64,000 nucleotides of DNA, from the NCBI RefSeq assembly GCF_029626175.1, contig NZ_JARUBM010000002.1, positions 3,365,001 through 3,429,000 of the forward strand, given 5' to 3'. Below, piece by piece: positions 18,090 through 29,665 of the stretch. Numbering within the stretch: the stretch's first letter is position 1; the number at the start of each line of letters is the position of its first letter. The position numbers and the translations under genes were made by a program. Below the pieces are notes generated by a model. That model made no database searches. It had not been told where the DNA came from and saw only the letters and a program-made list of their open reading frames with translations. This stretch comes from Micromonospora sp. WMMD1082 (lineage in GTDB: Bacteria; Actinomycetota; Actinomycetes; Mycobacteriales; Micromonosporaceae).

Positions 18090-20132
18090 TCACCGCAGTG
18101 GGGCGGGCAGCGGTGCGGCGTGCAGCACGGACAGCCGGGACACGGCCCGGGTGAGCACGACGTAGAGCCGGTGCAGTCCGCGTGGCTCGGCCGCGACGAT
18201 GGCGGCCGGTTCGACGACCACGACGTGGTCGTACTCCAGGCCCTTGACCAGGGTCGCGGGCATCACCGTGACGCGCGCCCCACCCGCCGGGTCGTCGGCG
18301 GTCGCGGTCTCGATCCCCGCCGCGACCAGCGCCGCCCGCAGCCGGTCCACCGCGTCGTCCGCGGTGATCACCGCGACCGACCCCTCGTGCGCGAGCGCCG
18401 CGCGCACCTCGGCCACCGTCGCCCCGGAAAGATCGGCCACCGTACGCACCTCAAGCGCGCCGTCACCGCGGAGGGACTCGGCCGGCGGTACGTCGACGGC
18501 GAGCGCCGGCAGCAGCCGGTTGGCGAAGGCGAGCACGGCGGCGGGCACCCGGAAGCCGATGGTCAGCGGCACCACCGGGGCGTCCGGCTTGCCCAGGTGG
18601 TGCAGGATCTCCCGCCAGTCGCTGGCGGCCCACGGGGCGGTCGCCTGCGCCAGGTCACCGAGGAGGGTGAGCGAACCGTGCTCGCTGCGTCGGGCGATGG
18701 CCCGGCACTGCATCGGGGAGAGATCCTGTGCCTCGTCCACCACGACGTGCCCGTAGCCGGCCGGCCGCTCGATCAGCCCGGCCGCCTCGTCGATCAGAAC
18801 GGCATCGGCGGCGGTCCACCGGCTCGCCTTCGCGGTCCGCCCCACCCTGGTCCCGACTCCGGGGGAGGACGGGATGAGTAGGGACTGTTCGTGCGGGGTG
18901 AGCAGGCCGTCGGCGGCGGTGGCGAGCCGGTCCGGGTCGGCGTAGAGCGCGTGCAGCAGACCCTCCGGGGTGAGCGCCGGCCAGACCGCGTCCAGGAATC
19001 CGGTGACCGGCGTCGCGCGGCCCATCCGGCGCAGCCAGGCGTCGCTCGGTGACTCCGCCCGGCGGGCCTCGGCCTGCCGTTGGAGCAGGCTCACCACCCG
19101 GGCCCGGACGCGGTCCCGGCCGACGGCGTAGGGCAGGCCCTCGGCGCGGGTCTGCTGCACCAACCGGTGCAGCGGCTCCAACCCGATCCGCCAACGGTAC
19201 GAGCCGTCGGAGACGACGATCGGCTCGGCCGGCTCGCCGACGTACGCGTCGATCGCCCGGCGCAGCACCTCGGCCATCCGCGCGTCGTGCTTGACCGCTG
19301 CCCCGGCCGGCGGGTCCACCGCCCGTACCGGGACCCGGCCGACCAGGTCCGCCACGGTGGCCTGTTCGACCTCCACCTCGCCGAGGGCCGGCAGCACCGC
19401 CGCGATGTACGACAGGAACGCCCGGTTCGGCCCGACGATCAGCACGCCGGAGCGCCGCAACCGCTCCCGGTGCAGGTAGAGCAGGTAGGCGGCCCGGTGC
19501 AGGCCGACCGCCGTCTTTCCGGTGCCCGGGGCGCCCTGCACACAGATGGAGTCGGCCAGGTCGGCGCGGACCAACTCGTCCTGCTCGGGCTGGATGGTGG
19601 CGACGATGTCGCGCATCGGCCCGACGCGCGGGCGCTCGATCTCGGCGGTGAGGATCCGGCTGGCCGTGCCCAACTCCTCGCCCCGGTCCAGGTGCTCGTC
19701 CTCGAAGCTGGTGAGCGCGCCGTGGCTGAAGCCGAACCGTCGCCGCACGGCCACGCCCTGCGGGTCGCGGGCGCTGGCGCGGTAGAACGACCGGGACACC
19801 GGCGCCCGCCAGTCGAGCACGAGGGGCTCGCCCAGGTCGTCGGTGACGTGCCGGCGGCCCACGTGATACCGCCGGCCGGGGTGATCGTTGTCCGCCTCGC
19901 CGAAGTCGAGGCGGCCGAAGAAGAGCGGCGTGCTGGGGTCGTCGGCCAGCTCGGCCACCCGCCGGGAGAGGTGCCGGCCGAGCTGCTCGGCGGTGTACGC
20001 GTCCCCGGCGACCTTGTCGCCGGTGGCGAAGAGCGCCTCGGCGCGTTCCCGCATCCGGCGCAGGGCAGCTCGGGAGGCGGTCAGGTGCGCGCGCTCGGCG
20101 GCGAGGTCGGTGTCGAGATCGGATGTTGGCAT
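18090..20132 (-). CDS. HelD-like UvrD/Rep-type helicase
   Basis: 680 residues. An N-terminal coiled-coil-like region (1-65) is followed by the HelD-typical FFGRLDFGE and HVGRRHVTDDLGEPLVLDWRAP segments. Walker A is GAPGTGKT (200-207), Walker B VVVDEAQDLSPMQ (about 480) and a C-terminal helicase motif is LVKGLEYDHVVVVEP. HelD proteins bind RNA polymerase and use ATP to free stalled complexes. The related actinobacterial HelR displaces rifamycins, but whether this protein does so cannot be told from sequence alone. An MFS exporter with its regulator is encoded on the opposite strand nearby. Confidence 0.88.
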   Translation of the reverse strand: MPTSDLDTDLAAERAHLTASRAALRRMRERAEALFATGDKVAGDAYTAEQLGRHLSRRVAELADDPSTPLFFGRLDFGEADNDHPGRRYHVGRRHVTDDLGEPLVLDWRAPVSRSFYRASARDPQGVAVRRRFGFSHGALTSFEDEHLDRGEELGTASRILTAEIERPRVGPMRDIVATIQPEQDELVRADLADSICVQGAPGTGKTAVGLHRAAYLLYLHRERLRRSGVLIVGPNRAFLSYIAAVLPALGEVEVEQATVADLVGRVPVRAVDPPAGAAVKHDARMAEVLRRAIDAYVGEPAEPIVVSDGSYRWRIGLEPLHRLVQQTRAEGLPYAVGRDRVRARVVSLLQRQAEARRAESPSDAWLRRMGRATPVTGFLDAVWPALTPEGLLHALYADPDRLATAADGLLTPHEQSLLIPSSPGVGTRVGRTAKASRWTAADAVLIDEAAGLIERPAGYGHVVVDEAQDLSPMQCRAIARRSEHGSLTLLGDLAQATAPWAASDWREILHHLGKPDAPVVPLTIGFRVPAAVLAFANRLLPALAVDVPPAESLRGDGALEVRTVADLSGATVAEVRAALAHEGSVAVITADDAVDRLRAALVAAGIETATADDPAGGARVTVMPATLVKGLEYDHVVVVEPAAIVAAEPRGLHRLYVVLTRAVSRLSVLHAAPLPAPLR

Positions 20133-20357
20133 GCGTCATCCCTCAGCGGCGTCGGTCCGGCAGCTCGCGTATCCGGGGACGGTTCGCCGGCCCCGGCGCG
20201 GGGACGTCCGCTGCGGTGCAACACCACGGCCGTCAAGCGGCCATCAACAATACCCGCGCTCGGCGAAGCCAGCACCTGTATTCCGGCGGGGCAGGTGTCC
20301 GGTGCGGACCGGGCACGGGACGTCGTGATCGGGCGGCTTGTGCAGGATCATGAGGGG

Positions 20358-20939
20358 ATGACGGAGGCGTACGCCGAGCTGCCCCGGGTGACGATCAGCG
20401 ACCCGCAGACGCTGCGGGCACTCGCCCACCCGGCCCGGCTCGCGATCATGGAACACCTGGCGTCGACCGAGGCGGCGGTGACCGCGACCGAGTGTGCCGA
20501 GGTGGTCGGTCTGTCCCCGAGCGCGACCAGCTACCACCTCCGGGCGTTGGCCCGGTTCGGGCTGGTGGAGCAGGCGCCGAGTCGGGGCGACGCCCGGGAA
20601 CGGCTGTGGCGGAGCGCGGTCCAGTCCTGGGCCGTCGACGCCGGCCGGGACGCCGACCCGTCCGTACGCGAGGCCGAGCAGACCCTGGTCGAGGTGTTCC
20701 TGGCTCGCGAGTTGGAGCGTAGCCGCGACTGGCTGCGCCGGGCGCCGGACGAGCCGGAGGAGTGGTACGGAAGCGCCATCCTCAACGAGTCGCTGCTCCT
20801 CCTCACCGCCGACGAGCTGGCGGAGCTGAACAGGGCCGTGCTGGCCCTGCTGCGTCCCTACCGCAGGCGTACCCGGACCGATCCGCCACCGGGTGCCCGC
20901 CGAGTGGCCATCCAGTACAAGGCGCTGCCACTGGACTGA
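20358..20939 (+). CDS. ArsR-type winged-helix transcriptional regulator
   Basis: 193 residues from ATG 20358, preceded by GAGGGG. The N-terminal wHTH reads PQTLRALAHPARLAIMEHL, then ATECAEVVGLSPSATSYHLRALARFGLVE (about 15-75), with a longer C-terminal domain than classical ArsR repressors. No Cys-rich metal site is seen. It ends 46 bases before an MFS transporter gene whose start is covered by a palindrome, so it is likely the local repressor. The ligand is unknown. Confidence 0.85.
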   Translation: MTEAYAELPRVTISDPQTLRALAHPARLAIMEHLASTEAAVTATECAEVVGLSPSATSYHLRALARFGLVEQAPSRGDARERLWRSAVQSWAVDAGRDADPSVREAEQTLVEVFLARELERSRDWLRRAPDEPEEWYGSAILNESLLLLTADELAELNRAVLALLRPYRRRTRTDPPPGARRVAIQYKALPLD

Positions 20940-20945
20940 ACACTC

Positions 20946-20960
20946 GGGCTTGCGGCAACC
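20946..20960 (+). promoter_or_regulatory. Sequence resembling a rifamycin-associated element (RAE)
   Basis: gggcttgcggcaacc matches the core GGGCTTGCGGCAA of the RAE as I remember it (a roughly 19-bp inverted repeat ending in GCCC), but the right arm is incomplete here. It lies 26 bases before the MFS gene start and near a HelD-like gene, the contexts in which RAEs are reported. Confidence 0.35.
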
Positions 20961-20963
20961 AGA

Positions 20964-20997
20964 TGTGAAGCATTACTTTCGAAGTATGTCCTTCACA
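20964..20997 (+). promoter_or_regulatory. Nested palindromic operator overlapping the MFS start codon
   Basis: tgtgaag (20964-20970) and its exact complement cttcaca (20991-20997) are centred on a TTCGAA palindrome (20978-20983). The ATG at 20986 lies inside. A repressor bound here would block transcription and probably translation start; the adjacent ArsR-type regulator is the natural candidate. Confidence 0.6.
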
Positions 20998-22281
20998 ACT
21001 GGTGGGTCGCGCTGGCTCGACGTCGGCCTCGCCACCTCCGCCCGGGGCATCGCCACCTGCGGAGAGTACCTCGCCGCCACCACGCTGACGCTGAGCCTCC
21101 AGTCCTCCGGGGCCGGGGGCCGCGCCGTCGCCGGCGTGCTGCTGGCGGCGACCCTGCCGCTCGTCGTGCTCGCCCCGCTGACCGGGCGGCTCGCCGATCG
21201 GGTGGACAGCCGAACGCTGCTGGTCGGCGCCGGGCTTGCCCAGTCGGTGCTCTGCCTCGGCCTGGCGTACGCCGGTCACCCGCTGCTGGTCGTCTGCCTG
21301 GTCGCGCTACTCGCCTCCGGCCTCGCGGTGACCCAGCCGGTGCTGTCGGCCCTGGTTCCCTCGATGGTGCGCGCCGTCGACCTGCCGAGGGCCACCGCAC
21401 TCAACCAGACCGCCGGCACGCTCGGCATACTCACCGGGCCGGCCCTCGCCGGGTTCCTGGTGGGTGGGTTCGGCACCCGGGTACCGCTGCTGGTCGGCGC
21501 GGTCGGCTACCTCGCGCTCGTCCTCGCCGGCCTCCTGCTGCGTACCCGCAGAGGCGGCGCACGGCGCTCGGTGGCGATCGGCGAGGGCGTAGCGGCGGTC
21601 GAGTCGGCGGGCGTTGGTGGGTCGGCGGGCGAGCAGTGGCGGTTGCGGCGGGATCCGTTGCTGGTGGCGATGGTGGCGACCCTGGCCGGAGTGATCGCGG
21701 CAATCGGCGCGATCAACGTGATCGAGGTCTTCTACGTACGGGAGACCCTCGGCGCCTCGGCCTCCGTCTACGGCCTGGTCACCGGTGCGTGGACGCTCGG
21801 CGTACTCTGCGGTGCCTGGATCTTCGCCCGGTTGGCCCGGCGGTTCACCGACGACGGCACCCTGGTCCAGGGCGGCCTGCTCCTGCTCGGCGGCTGCTGC
21901 CTGATGGTGCTGGCCTCGGTGACGGTGCCCGCGGCGCTGCTGCTGGTGCCGATCTGGCTCCTCGGCGGCATCTGCAACGGCGGTGACAACGTCTTCCACA
22001 CCGTGGTGCTGGCCCGGCGGGTGCCGGAGGCGGCACGCGGGCGTGCCTTCGCCGCCGTCGGTGCCGCCGTCCAGGGGGCGGCGATGGTCGGCTACCTGAT
22101 CGGTGGTCTGCTGCTGGAGGTGACCGCGCCGCGCCCACTCATCGTCGGCTGCGGGGTGGCCGGGCTGCTGGTGCTGCTCGGGTTCGTCGTGCCCGTCCGC
22201 CGGGCCGTCCTGGCCGAGCGGGCCCGCGTCCGGCAGGTCGCGGCGGGTGCGGGGTTGACCACTTCGGTGGCGGCCGGCTGA
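20986..22281 (+). CDS. MFS transporter (drug-efflux type)
   Basis: 431 residues from ATG 20986; an earlier in-frame GTG or ATG reading would overlap the regulator gene and lacks support. About 12 membrane helices are present, with PLTGRLADRVDSRTLL forming the MFS loop 2-3 motif and a central charged loop near 185-215 (RTRRGGARRS). It resembles the MFS_3-type exporters. It follows an ArsR-type regulator and carries an operator over its start, suggesting ligand-induced efflux. Confidence 0.85.
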   Translation: MSFTTGGSRWLDVGLATSARGIATCGEYLAATTLTLSLQSSGAGGRAVAGVLLAATLPLVVLAPLTGRLADRVDSRTLLVGAGLAQSVLCLGLAYAGHPLLVVCLVALLASGLAVTQPVLSALVPSMVRAVDLPRATALNQTAGTLGILTGPALAGFLVGGFGTRVPLLVGAVGYLALVLAGLLLRTRRGGARRSVAIGEGVAAVESAGVGGSAGEQWRLRRDPLLVAMVATLAGVIAAIGAINVIEVFYVRETLGASASVYGLVTGAWTLGVLCGAWIFARLARRFTDDGTLVQGGLLLLGGCCLMVLASVTVPAALLLVPIWLLGGICNGGDNVFHTVVLARRVPEAARGRAFAAVGAAVQGAAMVGYLIGGLLLEVTAPRPLIVGCGVAGLLVLLGFVVPVRRAVLAERARVRQVAAGAGLTTSVAAG

Positions 22282-24097
<1,816 letters not shown>

Positions 24098-24098
<1 letters not shown>

Positions 24099-25075
24099 CA
24101 GAGCTTCCCGACCGGCTGCTGCGGCACCTTGAGGGCGCCGCCAGGCTGGGGGGTCACCAACTGGGAGGCGACGCTGGCGCAGACGTCCGATCCGTAGTCG
24201 AGCCCGCTGCTCTGTGGGTAACGCAGCATCACCGCGAGGCTCCACTTCTCCGTGACGGCGAGGCAGTTGACGTGCCAGTTGCCGTCGTAGTTGAGGGGGG
24301 TCCAGCCGTTCTTGATGCTGATCGGACCCTGGCTGGTGATCGACTCCGGCAGCCCGTCGACGATGCCCCACTTGCCACCGCCGGAGCGGGGCTTCTGGTC
24401 CTTGGCGGCGGTGCTGCCCCGAACCTTGCTCATCTCCGCGAGCACCCACTTGGTCCACTTCGGCCCGGCGGCGGTGCCGTCGGCGATGCAGTCGCCGAGC
24501 CGGACGGCGTCGCGGGGGGACATCCGGGTGAAGCTCCACCAACCCTCGTAGCCGGTGACGTTGCCCCGCTTGGTGTCGGTGAGGTCGCACATGCTGATCG
24601 CCCGCTTGATCACCGGGCCAGGTTGGCCGCCGGCCGGCACCGCGTACGATCCGCCGGCGGCCCGGTAGACGGTGTTGGCCGCGTCGTCGTCGCTGTCCCG
24701 GATGGCCAGGCTGGCCGCCTTCTTCATCGCCGCGGGCGGTTCCTTCTCGCCCAGTTGACGCAGGTAGTCGGCGACGATCCAGGCCTTGAGCATCGACTCG
24801 GTCGAGCTGGTCGCGGCCATGTTCTTGGAGCCGGAGATCTCGTCGGTCTCCCGGTCCAGCAGGGCCCACGAGAAGAACTCGCCCTTGAAGTTCACCGAGA
24901 CCTTGCCCGCGGCCAGGGTGGGCGGCGGTGGCGGGGCGGGCGTGGGCGCGGCGACGCTCTCCTGACCGGCGTTCGCCTCGCCGGCCGAGAGCCGGGCGTA
25001 CGCGGCCGGCACCAGCATGACGCCGCCGAGCAGCACCGCCGTGACGGCGAGCACCATGATCACGCGAGATCGCAT
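24098..25075 (-). CDS. Secreted or anchored serine beta-lactamase-like hydrolase, paralogue 1
   Basis: 325 residues. A hydrophobic N-terminal segment (about 5-26) is followed by a Pro-rich linker. SMLK (94-97) matches SxxK, SDD (128-130) replaces the usual SDN, and IKNGW replaces KTG. ADGTAAGPKWTKWVL is nearly identical to the same stretch in the neighbouring paralogue, so the two arose by tandem duplication. The start is not preceded by a strong ribosome-binding site. The SDN-to-SDD change may alter the catalytic mechanism relative to paralogue 2. Confidence 0.75.
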
Positions 25076-25436
25076 GAGCGGGTGAACTCCAGATGTCGGG
25101 GCCGGGGGGACCGGCTTGTTGCCAGGACTGACCGGTGCGGATCGCGCCCGGGCCGGGGGAAGCGGCCCTGCGGGCTGGCGATCGTCTTCGGCCGATCGGT
25201 GTGACGGGGGAAGTCTACGTGCGGATCGGCGGAATGCCAGGACTCGACACCCGGCGACGCGCCGCGAAGGAGGGGTATCAACCTAATCCATGGCTATTGG
25301 TCGGATTTGTCGATGCCCGGTGACCTAACTCATAGTCACGGGAGATACGGGAGGCGATCGGGTGGTAACCGTGGGAAGTCTCGGATTTGTGTGACACGCT
25401 CTGGTGTATCCGATCGCAAGCTGTAACACTTGGTGC
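25076..25436. other. 361-bp divergent intergenic region
   Basis: This separates the leftward hydrolase pair from the rightward paa operon and must hold both promoters. I see an exact direct repeat tcggatttgt at 25301-25310 and 25381-25390. A tiny frame at 25290-25328 encodes 12 residues ending RCPVT, preceded by GGAGG. A TAACAC segment at 25424-25429 lies near the paaA start and may be part of its -10 region. No RNA gene or clear terminator is visible. Confidence 0.5.
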
Positions 25437-26488
<1,052 letters not shown>

Positions 26489-26492
<4 letters not shown>

Positions 26493-26776
26493 ACCGGGAA
26501 TCCGCACCGCTGTGGGAGGTCTTCGTCCGGGCCCGGCGCGGTCTGTCGCACACCCACGTCGGCAGCCTGCACGCGCCCGACGCCGAGCTTGCCTTGCGCA
26601 ACGCCCGGGACCTCTACACCCGCCGCCAGGAGGGGGTCTCGATCTGGGTGGTGCCGGCGAGCGCGATCACCGCCTCCAGCCCCGACGAGAAGGACGCCTT
26701 CTTCGACCCGGCCGCCGACAAGGTCTACCGCCATCCCACCTTCTACGAGGTACCAGAAGGAGTGGCCCACCTGTGA
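26489..26776 (+). CDS. paaB: 1,2-phenylacetyl-CoA epoxidase structural subunit B
   Basis: 95 residues; GTG 26489 overlaps the paaA stop. [23 protein letters not shown], then [22 protein letters not shown], are standard PaaB phrases, and the length is usual. PaaB bridges PaaA-PaaC heterodimers in the complex. Confidence 0.95.
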
Positions 26777-27498
26777 GCGGTCCCTTCGCCTTCACCCTCG
26801 CCCTCGGCGACGACGCGTTGATCGCGGCGCAGCGGCTGGCCGAGTGGACCACCCGGGCGCCGGAGATGGAGGAGGACATCGCGCTGGCCAACATCGCCCT
26901 GGACCAGCTCGGCGCGGCGCGGCTGCTGCTGTCGTACGCGGGCGAGCTGGAGGGCGCCGGCCGGGACGAGGACGCGCTGGCCTACCTGCGCGACGACCGG
27001 GAGTTCCGCAACTGCCTGCTGGTCGAGCTGCCGAACGGCGACTTCGCGATGACCATGGCGAAACTGCTCGTCCTGTCGGCGTACCAGCTGCCGCTCTACA
27101 CCGCGTTGGCCGGCTGCGCCGACGATCGGCTGGCCGCCATCGGCGGCAAGGCGCGCAAGGAGTCCGCGTACCACCTGGACCACGCCTGTCTCTGGGTGAA
27201 GCGGCTGGGCGACGGCACCGAGGAGTCGCACCGGCGGATGCAGGCCGGCCTCGACCAGGTCTGGCCGTACGCCCACGAGCTGTTCGCCGCGCAGCCGGAC
27301 GCGCCGGTCGACCCGGCGACCCTGCGGGCCGAGTTCGACGCGGTCGTGGCCGGGGTCCTCGCCGAGGCGACGCTCACCGCGCCGGAGTCCGGCTGGACGC
27401 CGGCCGGCGGGCGGGACGGGGTGCACACCGAACACCTGTCGTACCTGCTCGCGGAGATGCAGGTGCTGCACCGCGCCCATCCCGGGGCGCGCTGGTGA
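26773..27498 (+). CDS. paaC: 1,2-phenylacetyl-CoA epoxidase structural subunit C
   Basis: 241 residues; GTG 26773 overlaps the paaB stop. LALGDDALIAAQRLAEW, EEDIALANIALDQLGAARLLL and KARKESAYHLDHACLWVKRL match PaaC, a ferritin-like subunit that pairs with PaaA but lacks the catalytic iron centre. Confidence 0.95.
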   Translation: MSGPFAFTLALGDDALIAAQRLAEWTTRAPEMEEDIALANIALDQLGAARLLLSYAGELEGAGRDEDALAYLRDDREFRNCLLVELPNGDFAMTMAKLLVLSAYQLPLYTALAGCADDRLAAIGGKARKESAYHLDHACLWVKRLGDGTEESHRRMQAGLDQVWPYAHELFAAQPDAPVDPATLRAEFDAVVAGVLAEATLTAPESGWTPAGGRDGVHTEHLSYLLAEMQVLHRAHPGARW

Positions 27499-27502
27499 GC
27501 GC

Positions 27503-27979
27503 GTGAGCGGCGTCCGGGAAGTCGCGGCGGCGGTGGTGGACCCGGAGATCCGGGTGGTCACCATCGACGACCTCGGCATCCTGCGGTCGGTGGAGGAGGA
27601 TCCGGCCACCGGTCGGGTCGTCGTGACCATCACCCCCACCTACACCGGCTGCCCCGCGATGGACGTGATCCGGGCCGACATCCGCCGCGCGCTGGCCGCC
27701 GCCGGGCACCCGGACGTCGACGTGCGTACGGTGCACAGCCCGGCCTGGAGCACCGACTGGATCAGCGACGCCGGGCGAGCCAAACTGGCCGCCGCCGGCA
27801 TCGCCCCACCGGCTCCGGTCCGGCGCGACGGTGTCGTACCGCTGACGCTGGCCGTCCGCTGCCCGCGCTGCGGGTCGCCGGAGACCGAGCAGCTGAGCCG
27901 CTTCGGCTCCACCGCCTGCAAGGCACTGTGGCGCTGCCGCACCTGCACCGAACCCTTCGACCATGTGAAGGCCCTGTGA
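27503..27979 (+). CDS. paaD: Phenylacetyl-CoA epoxidase maturation protein PaaD
   Basis: 158 residues from GTG 27503. The N-terminal half is a MIP18/DUF59 fold (VVDPEIRVVTIDDLGILRSV, then TPTYTGCPAMDVIRADI). The C-terminus carries two CxxC pairs (CPRCGSPET and CRTCTEPFD), characteristic of PaaD. It is thought to help assemble metal centres of the epoxidase. Its stop overlaps the paaE start. Confidence 0.94.
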   Translation: MSGVREVAAAVVDPEIRVVTIDDLGILRSVEEDPATGRVVVTITPTYTGCPAMDVIRADIRRALAAAGHPDVDVRTVHSPAWSTDWISDAGRAKLAAAGIAPPAPVRRDGVVPLTLAVRCPRCGSPETEQLSRFGSTACKALWRCRTCTEPFDHVKAL

Positions 27980-29103
27980 CTGTCACCATCACCCGCCCGG
28001 TCCGCCGCCGGCCGGTGTTCCACCCGCTGCCCGTCATCGCCGTGGACCGGCTCACCGCCGACGCCGTCGCGATCACCTTCGCGGTGCCCGAGGAGTTGCG
28101 CGCGACGTTCGCGTTCCGCGCCGGCCAGCACCTGACCGTACGTTTGCCGGCCGCCGCCGGCCCTGCGGACGACGGGGACGTGCGTCGGTCGTACTCCATC
28201 TGTTCCACGCCCGACGAGCTGGAGCGGCACGGGCGGTTGCGGATCGGCGTGCGGGAGATCCCCGGCGGGGCCTTCTCGTCGTATGCCTGCGGTGCGTTGC
28301 GGCATGGCGACACCGTCGAGGTGCTGCCGCCGCTGGGCCACTTCACCACGACGTACCGGCCGGACCGCGCCCGCCGCTACGGCGCGGTCGTCGCCGGATC
28401 CGGCATCACCCCGGTGCTGTCGCTGGTCGCCACCGCCCTGGCCGTCGAGCCGGCCAGCACCTTCACCCTGGTGTACGCCAACCGCACGGCCAACAGCGTG
28501 ATGTTCGCCGAGGAGTTGGCCGACCTGAAGGACCGCTACCCAACGCGACTGCACCTGGTGCACGTGCTCTCCCGCGAGCAGGGCGAGTCGCCGCTGCTGT
28601 CGGGCCGGATCGACGCGGAGCGGCTGGGTCGGCTGCTGGACACCATCGTCCCCGGCGACGCGATCGAGGAGTGGTTCCTCTGCGGCCCGTACGGCCTGGT
28701 GGTGGAGGCCAAGGCGGTGCTCACCGGGCGCGGCGTTGCCGAGTCCGCGGTGCACACCGAGCTGTTCCACGTCGACGCGCCGCCCGAGCCGGTACGCCGC
28801 CCCGACGAGTCGCCCGACGGCTCATCCGGTACCGAGGTGACCATCCTGCTCGACGGCCGCTCGTCGCGCTTCAGCATGCGCCGGGACGAGCGGGTGCTGG
28901 ACTCCGCGCTGAAGGTACGCGGCGAACTGCCGTACGCCTGCAAGGGCGGGGTCTGCTCGACCTGCCGGGCGAAGGTGGTCTCCGGCGAGGTCCAGATGGC
29001 CCGCAACTACGCCCTGGAGCCCGACGAGGTGGCCGCCGGTTACGTCCTCACCTGCCAGTCCAGCCCGCTCACCGACACCCTCACCATCGACTACGACGCG
29101 TAG
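27976..29103 (+). CDS. paaE: Phenylacetyl-CoA epoxidase reductase subunit
   Basis: 375 residues from GTG 27976. An FAD-binding ferredoxin-reductase domain (FRAGQHLTVRLP, RRSYSICS) is followed by an NAD-binding domain (AGSGITPVLSLVATAL, then FLCGPYGLV). The C-terminal [2Fe-2S] domain has CKGGVCSTCRAK with a fourth Cys in VLTCQS. It passes electrons from NAD(P)H to PaaA. A hairpin terminator ends the operon. Confidence 0.95.
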   Translation: MTVTITRPVRRRPVFHPLPVIAVDRLTADAVAITFAVPEELRATFAFRAGQHLTVRLPAAAGPADDGDVRRSYSICSTPDELERHGRLRIGVREIPGGAFSSYACGALRHGDTVEVLPPLGHFTTTYRPDRARRYGAVVAGSGITPVLSLVATALAVEPASTFTLVYANRTANSVMFAEELADLKDRYPTRLHLVHVLSREQGESPLLSGRIDAERLGRLLDTIVPGDAIEEWFLCGPYGLVVEAKAVLTGRGVAESAVHTELFHVDAPPEPVRRPDESPDGSSGTEVTILLDGRSSRFSMRRDERVLDSALKVRGELPYACKGGVCSTCRAKVVSGEVQMARNYALEPDEVAAGYVLTCQSSPLTDTLTIDYDA

Positions 29104-29133
29104 GACCGGCCTTGATCACGCTCGATCCGTCTT

Positions 29134-29175
29134 TGGGTGCATCTCTTGTCGCTATAGCAGCAACAGATGCACCCA
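29134..29175. terminator. 11-bp-stem bidirectional terminator between convergent genes
   Basis: tgggtgcatct (29134-29144) pairs exactly with agatgcaccca (29165-29175). The inner bases can extend the stem imperfectly. It sits between paaE and the convergent gene ending at 29177, so it can serve both strands. Confidence 0.75.
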
Positions 29176-29176
29176 T

Positions 29177-29557
29177 TCAGACGCCGGGCCTGACGCGGGC
29201 GGTCCAGTAGGTCAGGTCGGAGCGGTGCTCGGTGAGGGTCACGCGCTCGCCGCAGGCTTCCTCGATCACCTTGACCGCGTCGTCCAGGTGGGCCGGATAG
29301 TGGTCCCAGTCGCGGTCGCGGAACAGGTGCAGGCCGGCCTCGCCCCGGTCGTCGCCGAACGCCTCCGCCGCCTCCGGTGACATCAGCACCACCGTGTAGC
29401 GGGCCGCCTCGATCTCCGCCTCGGAGGGCTGCGGCTGCTCGGGGTCGGGCTGCCGGCGGAACTGCTCGATCACCGACGGGATCGGCCCCGGCGAGTCTGC
29501 CGGATCGTACGGCCGGAGCCAGGTTGGCTGGAGAGGCTTTCGGATCTGCGGCTCCAC
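29177..29557 (-). CDS. Small protein of unknown function, divergent from an XRE regulator
   Basis: 126 residues from GTG 29557, which has AGGAGG just upstream; a longer frame begins at 29626 but crosses the palindromic operator. The N-terminal part is Pro-rich (PLQPTWLRPYDPADSPG). The C-terminal half, YTVVLMSPEAAEAFGDD and later ERVTLTEHRSDLTYWTARV, could be a small alpha/beta domain. I do not recognise the family. It shares a promoter region with the XRE regulator and may be under its control. Confidence 0.6.
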   Translation of the reverse strand: MEPQIRKPLQPTWLRPYDPADSPGPIPSVIEQFRRQPDPEQPQPSEAEIEAARYTVVLMSPEAAEAFGDDRGEAGLHLFRDRDWDHYPAHLDDAVKVIEEACGERVTLTEHRSDLTYWTARVRPGV

Positions 29558-29595
29558 GGCGACCTCCTGTGGCCTGAGTGCAAGAGCTAGCGCTG

Positions 29596-29612
29596 AATCG
29601 CAATTTGCGATT
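29596..29612. promoter_or_regulatory. Perfect 17-bp palindrome in the divergent promoter
   Basis: AATCGCAA, a central T, then TTGCGATT: each arm is the exact complement of the other. It is notably AT-rich for this genome and lies 39 bases from one start and 54 from the other. It is a strong candidate binding site for the XRE-type regulator encoded at 29666. Confidence 0.65.
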
Positions 29613-29665
29613 AAGGTTGGCCGCACAGAGTGATCGTGTCAATACCATTCGGTGGGGAGGTTGTC

